From Tritrichomonas foetus (Eukaryota > Parabasalia > Tritrichomonadida > Tritrichomonadidae), in contig MLAK01001308.1 in the NCBI GenBank assembly GCA_001839685.1, positions 1-21,817 of the forward strand: 21,817 nt of DNA, in the 5' to 3' direction. Positions 8,768 to 17,276 of the stretch are shown one piece after another. The position numbers and the translations under genes are program-made. Each line of letters begins with the position of its first letter. The first letter of the stretch is position 1. The notes beneath the pieces were generated by a model. The model had not been told where the DNA came from, did not search any database, and saw only the letters and a list, made by a program, of their open reading frames with translations.

Positions 8768-10201
8768 ATGAGCTGCTCTTGCGAAAGTTGCCACGCCACC
8801 CTCGAAGCCTGCATGGCCGAAGTTAAGGCCCACCCATCAGATGATCCAATCGGTCAACTCTCCCGCCTCCTTCGTTCCAAGGCCAAGGCCCCAGTCGTCG
8901 AACGCCTTGTCGGACGTGAAGTTCTCGATTCACGTGGAAACCCAACAGTCGAAACAGACGTCTATGTTCACTACCTCGGTGAAGAACAATTTGCTGGACG
9001 TTCATCCGCTCCATCAGGTGCCTCAACAGGATCCAACGAAGCCCGCGAACTCCGTGATTCCTCCTCCAAGCGTTATGGTGGAAAGGGAACAGCCACAGCT
9101 GCTGCCAACGTCACAAACGTCCTCGGCCCATCACTCAAGGGAATGAAACTCGATGACCTCAAGGCCCTCGATGCCAAGATCTGCTCAACAGACGGAACAG
9201 AACTCAAGGAAAAGGTTGGTGGAAACGCTTGCACAGCCACATCATTCGCCCTCGCCGAAGCCGGCGCTGCCCTCGAAGGCGTCGAACTCTTCCAATACCT
9301 CGCCCGCCAATACTGGGGAGCTGAAAAGGTTCCAGCCAAGTTCCACATCCCATGCCCATGCTTCAACATCCTCAACGGTGGTAAGCACGCCGGTGGAAAC
9401 CTCAAGCTCCAAGAATTCATGGCCATGCCATCCACCAAGTACGAATTCCCAGACCAACTCCGCATTGTTGCCGAAGTTTACCAAAAGCTTTCCTCCCTCC
9501 TCCAAAAGAAGTATGGCGTTTCCGCCAAGAACCTCGGTGACGAAGGAGGTTTCGCCCCATGCCTCGACACACCAGACGAAGCCCTCGACTGCATCGAACA
9601 AGCCGTCAAGGACGCAGGCTACGAACCAGGAGTTGATGTCAACATCTGCCTCGATGCCGCCGCCTCAGAATTCTATGACCCAGAAGCCAAGCTTTACGAA
9701 GTCGAAGTCGGAGTCAAGAAGACTGGTGACGAAATGATCAAATACTGGGAAGACCTCATCGCCCGCCACCCATGCATCAAGTCCATCGAAGATGGTCTCG
9801 ACGAAAAAGACTACGAACATTGGGTCAAGCTCAACGCCGCCATCGGCTCCAAGTGCCAACTTGTCGGTGATGACCTTTACACAACAAATCCAAACACAAT
9901 CCGCAAGGGTCTCGAAGGCAAATGGTGCAACGCCCTCCTCCTCAAGGTTAACCAAATCGGTACAATCAGCGAAGCTATGGAAGCTGCCCGCCTCGTCCTT
10001 GAACAAAAGCAAAACGTTATGGTTTCCCACCGTTCTGGTGAAACATGCAACTCCGTCATCGCCGACCTTTCCGTCGCCATCGGAGCCCAACAAATCAAGA
10101 CAGGTTCAACAGCCAGAGGAGAACGTATCCAGAAATACACCCGTCTTCTCCAAATCTACGAATACCTCAAGGCCCACGATCTTTATGAGCCATGCCCATA
10201 A
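8768..10201 (+). CDS. ENO: Enolase (2-phosphoglycerate dehydratase)
   Basis: A complete enolase of 477 residues, converting 2-phosphoglycerate to phosphoenolpyruvate in cytosolic glycolysis. The N-terminal domain carries LDSRGNPTVE (about 54-63) and the flexible SGASTG loop (83-88). The barrel carries LGDEGGF with acid/base Glu259, the Mg ligands Asp296, Glu341 and Asp368 (or Asp369), the catalytic base Lys393, His421 in SHRSGET, and substrate-contact Lys444. Some 40 residues precede the usual enolase start, with clustered cysteines (C3, C5, C8 and C15). The ATG at 8744 would add 8 residues but lies upstream of the initiator, so I prefer 8768. Codon use is strongly C-ending (GCC, CTC, AAG, CCA), far from the AT-rich neighbours, as expected of a very highly expressed gene. 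The stop lies in TAAA. Confidence 0.98.
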   Translation: MSCSCESCHATLEACMAEVKAHPSDDPIGQLSRLLRSKAKAPVVERLVGREVLDSRGNPTVETDVYVHYLGEEQFAGRSSAPSGASTGSNEARELRDSSSKRYGGKGTATAAANVTNVLGPSLKGMKLDDLKALDAKICSTDGTELKEKVGGNACTATSFALAEAGAALEGVELFQYLARQYWGAEKVPAKFHIPCPCFNILNGGKHAGGNLKLQEFMAMPSTKYEFPDQLRIVAEVYQKLSSLLQKKYGVSAKNLGDEGGFAPCLDTPDEALDCIEQAVKDAGYEPGVDVNICLDAAASEFYDPEAKLYEVEVGVKKTGDEMIKYWEDLIARHPCIKSIEDGLDEKDYEHWVKLNAAIGSKCQLVGDDLYTTNPNTIRKGLEGKWCNALLLKVNQIGTISEAMEAARLVLEQKQNVMVSHRSGETCNSVIADLSVAIGAQQIKTGSTARGERIQKYTRLLQIYEYLKAHDLYEPCP

Positions 10202-10532
10202 ATGCGCCTAAAGTTTAAGCTTTGATTTACTTTTTCTATTTTTCTTTTTATCACTCTTTCAATTGATGTCTTTTAATTTCATTGATTTTTGAGATGATCT
10301 TGTACTAAGATTAGATTGCATTGATTATATAAATATTCTTAAACATTTGCTCTCGTTGACCTATTTATATGTAAGTGAGATTTGATGCTGAAAAACTAAC
10401 ATGAGATTGCCAGTGGAGGTGTAGTGTCAAATGATCCATTGTGAAATAGAAATGGTAAATTGACCTGTGATTGAAAAAGGTGAAATAATTGACAGAAACG
10501 GCCAATTTCAGAAAGAGGAATTACTCTGGCCA
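10202..10532. other. Intergenic region between enolase and the Sm-like gene
   Basis: The enolase 3' region is T-rich. GTAAGT (10371) followed by ACTAACATGAG (ending 10405) looks like an intron, but no open frame reads into it. The frame of the downstream gene is open back to 10464 without an ATG. A strict initiator is not visible; TTTCAGAAAG at 10507 is the closest TCA motif. Confidence 0.5.
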
Positions 10533-10841
10533 ATGACAGAAGAAAACTTATGCGAATACGATGAAACTGTTCTCCACCAACCAAAAGACCCACAAGGTGC
10601 AGTATTAGATGTACAAAAGCTTGTCCAAGAAAAAGTTCAATTAAAACTTGAATTAAAAGATGAAAGAATAGTGGTCGGTACTTTCACAGCGTTCGACAAA
10701 TTCGGTAATTTCGTTCTTACGACAGCGACAGAGTTATTTAGAGACGAAAAAAGAGAAATGCCGTTGATAATCATTCCCCTTGATTATGTTGTGAAAGTAT
10801 TTTCAAAACCAACCGAACCAGCTAAAGAAGAAAGTGCATGA
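10533..10841 (+). CDS. Sm-like protein (LSm1- or NAA38/LSMD1-type)
   Basis: A 102-residue protein with an Sm fold. The Sm1 motif is clear (about 33-63: KVQLKLELKDERIVVG, then FDKFGNFVL), followed by TATELF. In Sm2 the usual RG-x-N segment is replaced by IIIPLDYVVKV (79-89). Cytosolic LSm1 begins the LSm1-7 ring that binds mRNA 3' ends for decay and normally keeps that RG. Its absence, with a proline in its place, is more like NAA38/LSMD1, the Sm-like auxiliary subunit of the NatC acetyltransferase. I cannot choose firmly between them. The first ATG in frame is 10533; the open frame extends upstream only to a GTG at 10467, which is not a plausible eukaryotic start. The gene follows enolase on the same strand with its own upstream region. 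Confidence 0.8.
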   Translation: MTEENLCEYDETVLHQPKDPQGAVLDVQKLVQEKVQLKLELKDERIVVGTFTAFDKFGNFVLTTATELFRDEKREMPLIIIPLDYVVKVFSKPTEPAKEESA

Positions 10842-11050
10842 ATTTCGTATATTAGTAAAAATGTAAGCACACCATAATTCTCCCTCATATTTTTTTTTTT
10901 TACATATTTCTTTTGTGACAATATTTATAGAAAAATATATATATATATTAGGGGGAAAAAGACTAAAAGTTTATCTTCACAATCTTAACAGAACTGAATT
11001 GGCATCAAAACAAGATGTTTTCATATTCTTCAGAAATGTGATATGAAAAC

Positions 11051-12088
11051 ATGACCGAGAATCGTCATCAACTATTGGGAAGAGAGCATGATAAGCGAAG
11101 GAGCCTTTATCGTGCCAAAATTAAGCGTTTATTAATTTCCATTTCCATATTTATTTTTGGAATTCTGATAATTTTGGGATTATTGAATATTTCTCATTAT
11201 TTTGAAAAGAAAGAAATAAACATTCTATCTCTTGAACAAACTGATTCTAATAATTTAAAAAGCAATTCAAGTAATTCTTCTTTCAAAAAAGATGATTCAC
11301 AAAAAAATCATATTCCACTAAATAAAAAAATTCAAATATCCGTTCCTATCACACAAGATTCAAACTATAAAATTTCATTTCTTACCAAAGCGTGGGCTTC
11401 TGATTTCGCCAATTCTGAATACTCTGGTGGGTTTTTTTATGTCACTGAATCACAATTGAATGATGTTACCCTTCCTCAACTTATTGTTTCTAATGAAACC
11501 ACAAATTTATTCAAAACAAAAGAAGAAAAATACATGTTTATGCTTTTTAAAGCTATGCATACTTTTGTTTCTGTTAAAACTTACCAATCCTCATGGTTTT
11601 TGGGTGTTCCCGACATCACTTTTATAAACATTGATGCTTTTGAAGCCTTTTTTGAAGATTTTACTGAAGATCCACAAAAAGAGAAAGTTGCTAAAATTAA
11701 ATGTATCGATAAATATGATAAATGTATTATTATTGTCTCAAAAAATGCAGCTAAATATATCATTAAAAATAAAGATCCAAATCCTGAAAATATAATTAAA
11801 ATTTCTGATCGTTTCAACACAATTGTTCAGCCTTTAAATATTAGTACTATTATTAAAGGGAATTTGCATAGATTAACTAGGAAGGCATTTGTAAATCCTG
11901 GATTTTCAGACTTTTCGAAATGTCCAAATTCTGGAATTCCAACATCTAAATTTTTTATGTGGTTTGTGGATCTAGCTCGCAATTTTTATACGGTTGTTCA
12001 AATGCAGAGATTAAAAAATGCACCAGAAGGATTATCAGTTGAATTTACAAAAAGAAATGAAATTTTAGTTTGTATGAATAAAAAATAA
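11051..12088 (+). CDS. Type II membrane protein of unknown function
   Basis: A 345-residue protein I do not recognise. It has a basic cytosolic N-terminus (residues 1-26: many Arg and Lys), one hydrophobic helix (about 27-46), then a Ser/Asn/Lys-rich stem (about 52-95) and a folded domain (about 100-343). This is the layout of a Golgi or ER type II enzyme such as a glycosyltransferase, but I see no DXD motif in a typical context. The lumenal part has four cysteines (218, 225, 291 and 341) that could form disulfides, and several N-glycosylation sequons (near 46, 72, 75, 148 and 263). The ATG at 11051 is the first one that opens the frame; an ATG at 11043 meets a stop at once. The stop is TAA inside TAAA. 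Transcription converges with the large gene downstream. Confidence 0.85.
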   Translation: MTENRHQLLGREHDKRRSLYRAKIKRLLISISIFIFGILIILGLLNISHYFEKKEINILSLEQTDSNNLKSNSSNSSFKKDDSQKNHIPLNKKIQISVPITQDSNYKISFLTKAWASDFANSEYSGGFFYVTESQLNDVTLPQLIVSNETTNLFKTKEEKYMFMLFKAMHTFVSVKTYQSSWFLGVPDITFINIDAFEAFFEDFTEDPQKEKVAKIKCIDKYDKCIIIVSKNAAKYIIKNKDPNPENIIKISDRFNTIVQPLNISTIIKGNLHRLTRKAFVNPGFSDFSKCPNSGIPTSKFFMWFVDLARNFYTVVQMQRLKNAPEGLSVEFTKRNEILVCMNKK

Positions 12089-12439
12089 AATGACAAAATT
12101 CCAAAAATCATTTTTTCGTAAATCAATTTCAAATGTTTATATATAGGATTTCTTTTTTGTCTTTGGTGTTCACATTTATCATATTTTTTAGACTTAGAAT
12201 AAGAGATTAGATTGATGACAATCATAAACGTTATAAATCTCACATACGTAAAATAGTTTTAATTAAGCTTATAAATACTGTGAAGTTCAACATAAATGAA
12301 AAATGTCTTTTTCAAATATTCATATTGCTTTCATATTCAATTTAATCATATTGTCAATAAAAAAAAGAATAACCCATTTGAGATGTTTGGCATACCTGAG
12401 ATAACATATTTTATGAGGAGTAATCATCTATTTAGAATT
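12089..12439. other. Convergent intergenic region, no gene seen
   Basis: This short AT-rich spacer lies between the 3' ends of two converging genes. The minus-strand frame at 11998-12243 overlaps the real gene and is a shadow. Confidence 0.7.
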
Positions 12440-15271
12440 TTATTTAAAAAATGATCCTAAAGTCGAAACATTATCAAACACAACTTTTTTCAGAGCATTT
12501 GCTCTACATGCTCTGTTCACTCCAAATATCCTTTTGTAATTATTAAATACAGTTAACAAAACGCATAAGGAAATTGAAGCGGCCAGATTTCTCTTAGATA
12601 CAAGTTGTGGTAAACCTTTCATGAAAGGATAAGGAATAGATTCATCTGATTTTAGTATATCAATCCTATACAATCCTATTGACTTAAGTTCAATTCCAAT
12701 GACTAATGATGGCATATATCCTTCAAAACCATCAGATGTGAATCTATATGATGTTTCATTAAAAACAATCAGAACAGGTAATAAATTCATATACTCATGA
12801 ATCATTAAACTAGATTTAACCATATGTCGAGAAATGTAAACGATCTGTGATGATGCCAAAATATAAGAAACAACATCGCGTGCTTCAAATTTCATATAAT
12901 TGTCTATTGGTCTACCAATGTCATTCATAAATTGATTGAATGAACTTGTGCGATTTCTATCCCCTGGGTAATATGGATTTTTGTTAGTATAGTGAATAAT
13001 CCCAACTTCTATTAGATCTCTTCCTGGAATAGAATCAAATTCATCAATAAAATCGGATATATCATGATTTATTTTCGATATATTTGAAATGTTACCTGAA
13101 GTAATAACTCCCAGCCTTGCTAAAATTGATATTACCTTTTTTTCTCTTTTAACTTCTTCTTCTTCTTCTTGACTTATTATATTTCCTTTAATATTTTTTG
13201 AAGATTCATTGGTATTAGTATCAATGGAAAACTTTATTGGTTTATTGATTTCTGTTAACCCATTATTTTCTTTCAAAAATAAAGAATCATGAAATGCGCC
13301 AAGAAGTTCTTTGCATTGAACAGGTTTTTCAATATGATATGATTTATCTTGCTCATTAATATGACTTGTTTGAACATCACTACATTTTTGGATAGGACTT
13401 GAAAAATCATGAAATTCAAAGCAAAATGAACCAAAAGAGTTTCTAATAATTAGAGTAAAAGGCAATTCCTCGCACTCAATGCAAGTAATAACGCTACCCT
13501 TCAGGCAGTAATGAAAAGAAAAATTAGAATAATTTTTTTCCAATCTGTTTACAACTGATGGATCAGCAGGAGGAGATTGAGGACACATTGTTAATAATAA
13601 ATATTTGCATAACTCCCTTGAACAATTAATAGATTCAAGTAATTTAAATAATAACTCTCTTTCAGCTGAGAGAGGAAAAAATAAATTGGAGTTTCTCGAT
13701 ATTTCAATACAAGAATAAATTAGAGCAATTTGATTATCAACCAATACGTTGTTAGGTTTAGAAATCATTTTGTAGAATAAATTATTGATTACGGTTTTGG
13801 ATGAACTGCCCTTCGTGAAAAATTGATTTCCAAATTGAGGGAGTATCATTAAATATGGTAAAAAACTTAAATTAGTCTCATCTTTCTGTAAAATGTTACT
13901 GATTTCAGACCAAAATAAATCATAAGATCCAGAAACCATGATTAAAAATAGTTGATATTGCCATTGATAGCATAACATTCGGGGTAACAACTGATAAACG
14001 GATTCGATTGTTCCACCTTCATCATGCTTTTGAAGAATTGTTTCTGTAATTGTTATTACCAACGATATGGTATTAATATCATTTATTTGGAAAAACAACG
14101 AAGGATCAACCATCTGTCTGGAAAAGAACTTCATAAGATATAGAACAAGTCTTGTTGAATGTTGTGGATGAGAACATATGATTCTTCCAATTTTAGGCAA
14201 GAAATTTTGTGTTATATTGGTGTTTTTATCTTTCATTTCGCGTATAAAATATTCTATTGTTGCAGAAAACCATGTAGAATTTTCTTTGATTGAACTTTTT
14301 TCAATGAGTTCAATAAGAGAATTAACAGAACGAATCTTTGTTGACTCATTACCTGGTGCAAGAGGCCATACTGCAAAGATCGAAAACACAGTATCAACAA
14401 CATACTTATGTTCAAATATTTTGGAAAACGGTATGTTTTGTTGTTGAACTATATTAGCTATCACAACAAAAGCTTCATGAAGTATACATGAATTTGGAGT
14501 GTAGTAGATATTTTTCGCATTTTTGAGGAAATTTATAATGATCGACATGGATTTCTTCTCTTCATATGGATGAGTTAAGAAGTTAAAATATTTTTGGAAA
14601 GTACTTTTCCAGATCGAACAAAAATAATATTGATAGTTCCAATCTTTAGAAAATTGATTAAATAGTTCCCAATTGCAATCAGTTTTCTCATTTGAGAATA
14701 TGAGAACACGAAATAGAAGTTTGCAAATTTGTTTTTGAATAAATGATTCATTTAGGAAAGGACTAGAAGTAGAAAATGTGAAATTGCATATTCCAATAAT
14801 AACTTTGAAAATAAAATACCATGTGCTAATAGTATATTCATTTGATTCCTTTTTAATTATATTTTTTAATGATAGAATTAGCTGTGGAATTTGTTTGATA
14901 AAGGTAGAGTTTTCAAAGAGAAGAGAAAGATGAAGAAATGAATACTGAACATACATATTAAAAATGTCTAAGTTATTTTCACATATATTTGGTATGTTAG
15001 AAGTCAATAATTTGAGATAAAAATGATGAATTGCAATATCCACTAATTTTTCATCATTTTGAAGAAATGCAAATGGCATAACTTGAAGTAACCATTTTAT
15101 TCGGGTCTCATCTTCCAAAAAAATATCTTTGTTGGAGTGACACAAAATTTGGTTTAATACATTTTCTGTACTTAATTTTGGAAAACAGGATAAAGCATAT
15201 TGATGATGATTATTTTCAAATAATTTGTCAACTAACAGTTGGTGAAGAAATATCGGTCTTATCTCATCCAT
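12440..15271 (-). CDS. RalGAP/tuberin-like protein with C-terminal Rap/RalGAP domain
   Basis: A 943-residue protein. The N-terminal 600 residues look helical and Leu/Ile/Phe-rich, suggesting an alpha-solenoid (HEAT-like) scaffold. The C-terminal part (about 705-915) resembles the GAP domain of RalGAP and tuberin: ISILARLGVIT, then DSIPGRDLIEVGIIHY, SFNQFMNDIGRPID, PVLIVFNE and a final LAASISLCVLLTVFNNY helix. These proteins stimulate GTP hydrolysis by Ral, Rap or Rheb GTPases. The catalytic loop normally reads GND-x-V-x-(I/V)-V-(F/Y); here the matching residues read NLLPVLIVF (about 826-834), so the Asn thumb appears to be Leu. A RalGAP-beta-like non-catalytic subunit is possible. The first ATG is 15271; the frame runs 7 codons further only to a TTG. 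A Glu-rich stretch (EEEEEV) lies just before the GAP domain. The stop lies in TAAA. Confidence 0.85.
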   Translation of the reverse strand: MDEIRPIFLHQLLVDKLFENNHHQYALSCFPKLSTENVLNQILCHSNKDIFLEDETRIKWLLQVMPFAFLQNDEKLVDIAIHHFYLKLLTSNIPNICENNLDIFNMYVQYSFLHLSLLFENSTFIKQIPQLILSLKNIIKKESNEYTISTWYFIFKVIIGICNFTFSTSSPFLNESFIQKQICKLLFRVLIFSNEKTDCNWELFNQFSKDWNYQYYFCSIWKSTFQKYFNFLTHPYEEKKSMSIIINFLKNAKNIYYTPNSCILHEAFVVIANIVQQQNIPFSKIFEHKYVVDTVFSIFAVWPLAPGNESTKIRSVNSLIELIEKSSIKENSTWFSATIEYFIREMKDKNTNITQNFLPKIGRIICSHPQHSTRLVLYLMKFFSRQMVDPSLFFQINDINTISLVITITETILQKHDEGGTIESVYQLLPRMLCYQWQYQLFLIMVSGSYDLFWSEISNILQKDETNLSFLPYLMILPQFGNQFFTKGSSSKTVINNLFYKMISKPNNVLVDNQIALIYSCIEISRNSNLFFPLSAERELLFKLLESINCSRELCKYLLLTMCPQSPPADPSVVNRLEKNYSNFSFHYCLKGSVITCIECEELPFTLIIRNSFGSFCFEFHDFSSPIQKCSDVQTSHINEQDKSYHIEKPVQCKELLGAFHDSLFLKENNGLTEINKPIKFSIDTNTNESSKNIKGNIISQEEEEEVKREKKVISILARLGVITSGNISNISKINHDISDFIDEFDSIPGRDLIEVGIIHYTNKNPYYPGDRNRTSSFNQFMNDIGRPIDNYMKFEARDVVSYILASSQIVYISRHMVKSSLMIHEYMNLLPVLIVFNETSYRFTSDGFEGYMPSLVIGIELKSIGLYRIDILKSDESIPYPFMKGLPQLVSKRNLAASISLCVLLTVFNNYKRIFGVNRACRANALKKVVFDNVSTLGSFFK

Positions 15272-15911
15272 TGATGTATTAATTGAATTCAATCTGCGGT
15301 TTTTCTATCAAAAGTTATGAGAGATAATCCTGAACAGTGTTTTTCACTTCTTCTCAAAGGCATTCCTAGCATCTTCTCGAGCCGCTATACTCATATGTTT
15401 TTTACATTTTTGTTTATAAAAAACTTCATTAAATTTGTTTTAATATGCAAAGTATCACAATTAATGATCAATTGTTGAAATCATTTATATATCTGAGATG
15501 AATTATCTCTAATTTTATGAGCATGAAACATGTGTTAATCATATTATAATCATAGAAATCAGAGATCTTTTATTACGAAATGAACATTTAATATTGTTGT
15601 TTCGAAAGATGAAAGAACAGAATGACATGAAACTTTGGTACATGAAAAAAACTTCAGAAAAATGAAATCTTTGGGAATATAAGCAATTACAATATATCTA
15701 TAGAACAATATTATACTCATGATTTTGGAACCATTTTGCTCATCTACTAAATTGAGTTTTCTGATATGATAATTTGAACTCTAATTTTAATTGCAAAACC
15801 AAATATACAAAATTATAGCATAGATATCATGTAATTCTTATTTTAATTTAGTTATTCCAGGATGAATTAATTTCGTAAAGAAAGAATTTCCTCTGATATG
15901 TAGTTCTTCAA
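15272..15911. other. Intergenic region, no gene seen
   Basis: About 640 bases of AT-rich DNA lie upstream of the RalGAP-like gene and downstream of the small minus-strand gene. No open frame of interest, tRNA or repeat is visible. Confidence 0.65.
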
Positions 15912-16289
15912 TTAAGTAAATGACAGAAAAATATTATCCCAGTCATTTTCTTCCTTTTCAAGCGACGGATCTTCCATATCTGTGAATAAATGTTCGAAAA
16001 GATCAGCATTAATTAACAATTCACTGGAATTCAAAGTATCACTATCATATATGTTACAAGTTCTGGCATTTATGTCAGCGTTTTTTGATATCTGTTGGAA
16101 ATCATTTTCCTCATTGACTTTTGAATCCTTCGTATTGTATTTTGCATGAAGGATTCGTCTTTTCTGACGACCAAGACTTTGTTTTAGTCTTCCAGCTTCA
16201 TCAACATCATAAAATTTCATTATTTTCTTATCATTATCAATGACATTTATTTTTCTCCATTTAGAGTGAACACGATTCCTCCAACTCAT
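15912..16289 (-). CDS. Small hypothetical protein, basic N-terminus and acidic C-terminus
   Basis: A 125-residue protein that I do not recognise. Residues 1-50 are basic (WRNRVHSKWRK, then LGRQKRRILHAK), which could be a nucleic-acid-binding or nuclear targeting segment. Residues 85-125 are acidic with spaced hydrophobics (LFEHLF, then NDWDNIFLSF), resembling a short activation-type or partner-binding segment. There is no signal peptide or membrane helix. The case for a real gene rests on the start: it is preceded by the best initiator in the window, TCACTTCATTA, with a 15-nt leader. Transcription diverges from a second possible small gene whose ATG lies 65 bases away. Confidence 0.7.
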   Translation of the reverse strand: MSWRNRVHSKWRKINVIDNDKKIMKFYDVDEAGRLKQSLGRQKRRILHAKYNTKDSKVNEENDFQQISKNADINARTCNIYDSDTLNSSELLINADLFEHLFTDMEDPSLEKEENDWDNIFLSFT

Positions 16290-16295
16290 TTACAA

Positions 16296-16306
16296 TAATG
16301 AAGTGA
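16296..16306 (-). promoter_or_regulatory. Initiator (Inr) of the small minus-strand gene
   Basis: Read on the minus strand this is TCACTTCATTA, a very close match to the extended T. vaginalis initiator. The predicted +1 A is at 16304, giving a 15-nt leader before the ATG ending at 16289. Confidence 0.65.
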
Positions 16307-16339
16307 TAACTATACGGCAATTGTTACTCGAAATATTTC
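16307..16339. promoter_or_regulatory. Compact shared promoter between two divergent starts
   Basis: Only about 36 bases separate the two predicted +1 positions (16304 minus, 16340 plus). The segment includes TAAC (16307-16310) and the inverse GTTA (16323-16326), so a factor bound here could serve both directions. This is inference from spacing. Confidence 0.35.
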
Positions 16340-16354
16340 ATCATGTTCTCTTTA

Positions 16355-16558
16355 ATGACAGCATCACATCGGCGGGCGACCGTTTATGACATCCAAAGAT
16401 TATTCATTATTTCCGAATCAAAGCAGTCTATATGTATTTTTAAACTTGTTTTAATTATATTTACACGAAAAAAATATGGAAATACTTCAATAATAATAAA
16501 AGAAAAAAAAAAAAAGATATTCCAAAAAGACTCAACAATCACTCATACATTCAAGTAA
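16355..16558 (+). CDS. Possible small gene (67 residues)
   Basis: An open frame begins with ATGACAGCATC, the same ATGACAGC start context as the Rab (3389) and RBX1 (18017) genes. TTTCATC lies 15 nt upstream, as at RBX1. The first 25 codons (SHRRATVYDIQRLF and on) are GC-richer and look coding. The rest dissolves into Lys/Ile codons over A runs, so either the gene is tiny, or only a first exon is coding, or it is a remnant. I find no GTAT...CTAA(C/T)..CAG intron here like those in RBX1. Product unknown. Confidence 0.35.
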   Translation: MTASHRRATVYDIQRLFIISESKQSICIFKLVLIIFTRKKYGNTSIIIKEKKKKIFQKDSTITHTFK

Positions 16559-16724
16559 GTGAGTTAAAATCAACTGTCATTTAATAATGTTATCAAACGC
16601 ACTGTTATAAATCTGTAAAATGGAATGAGATGACATACCATTGTTGGTGAAATTTTCAAAACAAATGGTCAATTTATTCATTAAGGATTTCGTGACTTTC
16701 CTTCTTGACAATTTGTGAGTCTCA

Positions 16725-17276
16725 ATGACAAGCCGGAGAAAAGAAGGAAATACACAAGTAACAGTAGTTAGAAGCAGTAAATTGAGTCAATCTGACCTTC
16801 ACTTTTATTTAGATTTCTTTAATAAAAATGAACAACAAATTACAGAACAAGAAATAAGAGATATAAATAATAAATTTCCTGATGTTCCAATATTTCCAGA
16901 GCTCGTTAAATATGTTAAAAATAAAAATGAACAAAAGCAAGCACCCAAAACATCAAATGATTCAATTATTCGAACAGAAACATTTTCAAAAAATAAAAAA
17001 AGAATTAAAATTTATGTAAATTTACACGGTTATAACATAAATAGTGCAAAAATGTATATAAGAAGACTTTTTCTAGACTTAGATCCAAAACGTGGATATA
17101 AGATAATTTTGAACATTGGAAAAGGAAAACATTCCGACAATCAGAAATCAATTCTGAAGGTTACAATAGAGAATTTGATTGACCAATTAGGATTTGGGAA
17201 TAAAAAAGACACATCAAATGCTTTCCAGAATGAAGGAATTGTAACTTACATATTTGAAGCACCTGATGCTCAATGA
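16725..17276 (+). CDS. Smr-domain protein
   Basis: A 183-residue protein with a C-terminal Smr (small MutS-related) domain at about 96-177. The signatures are there: VNLHGYN (98-104, corresponding to LDLHG), GKGKHS (132-137, corresponding to TGxGxH) and the closing strand NEGIVTYIFEA (169-179). Stand-alone Smr domains are nucleic-acid nickases or RNA endonucleases, in eukaryotes often linked to ribosome rescue and mRNA cleavage. Here the usual LDLH Asp position is Asn (VNLH), so activity is uncertain. Residues 1-95 are charged and have no clear domain. The ATG at 16725 is the first in frame; the nearest good initiator (TCATTA, 16678) is 45 nt upstream, longer than usual for this genome. Confidence 0.9.
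   Translation: MTSRRKEGNTQVTVVRSSKLSQSDLHFYLDFFNKNEQQITEQEIRDINNKFPDVPIFPELVKYVKNKNEQKQAPKTSNDSIIRTETFSKNKKRIKIYVNLHGYNINSAKMYIRRLFLDLDPKRGYKIILNIGKGKHSDNQKSILKVTIENLIDQLGFGNKKDTSNAFQNEGIVTYIFEAPDAQ

Noticed and set aside
9073..10093. Long antisense frames within the enolase gene
   Set aside because: Shadows produced by the strong codon bias of enolase; no independent start signal or motif.
10371..10405. GTAAGT...ACTAACATGAG resembling a 35-nt intron between enolase and the Sm-like gene
   Set aside because: No open frame or ATG leads into it, and the downstream frame is closed by a stop (10461-10463) before reaching it.
10452..10511. Possible first exon (ATG) and 57-nt intron (GTAAAT...TTTCAG) for the Sm-like gene
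   Set aside because: It would keep frame, but the donor is poor and the CTAA(C/T)..CAG block seen in the RBX1 introns is absent. The ATG at 10533 already gives a normal-length Sm protein.
16620..16660. ATG followed by GTATGT on the minus strand, possible exon and intron
   Set aside because: Both spliced and unspliced readings end within a few tens of codons, with no recognisable product.
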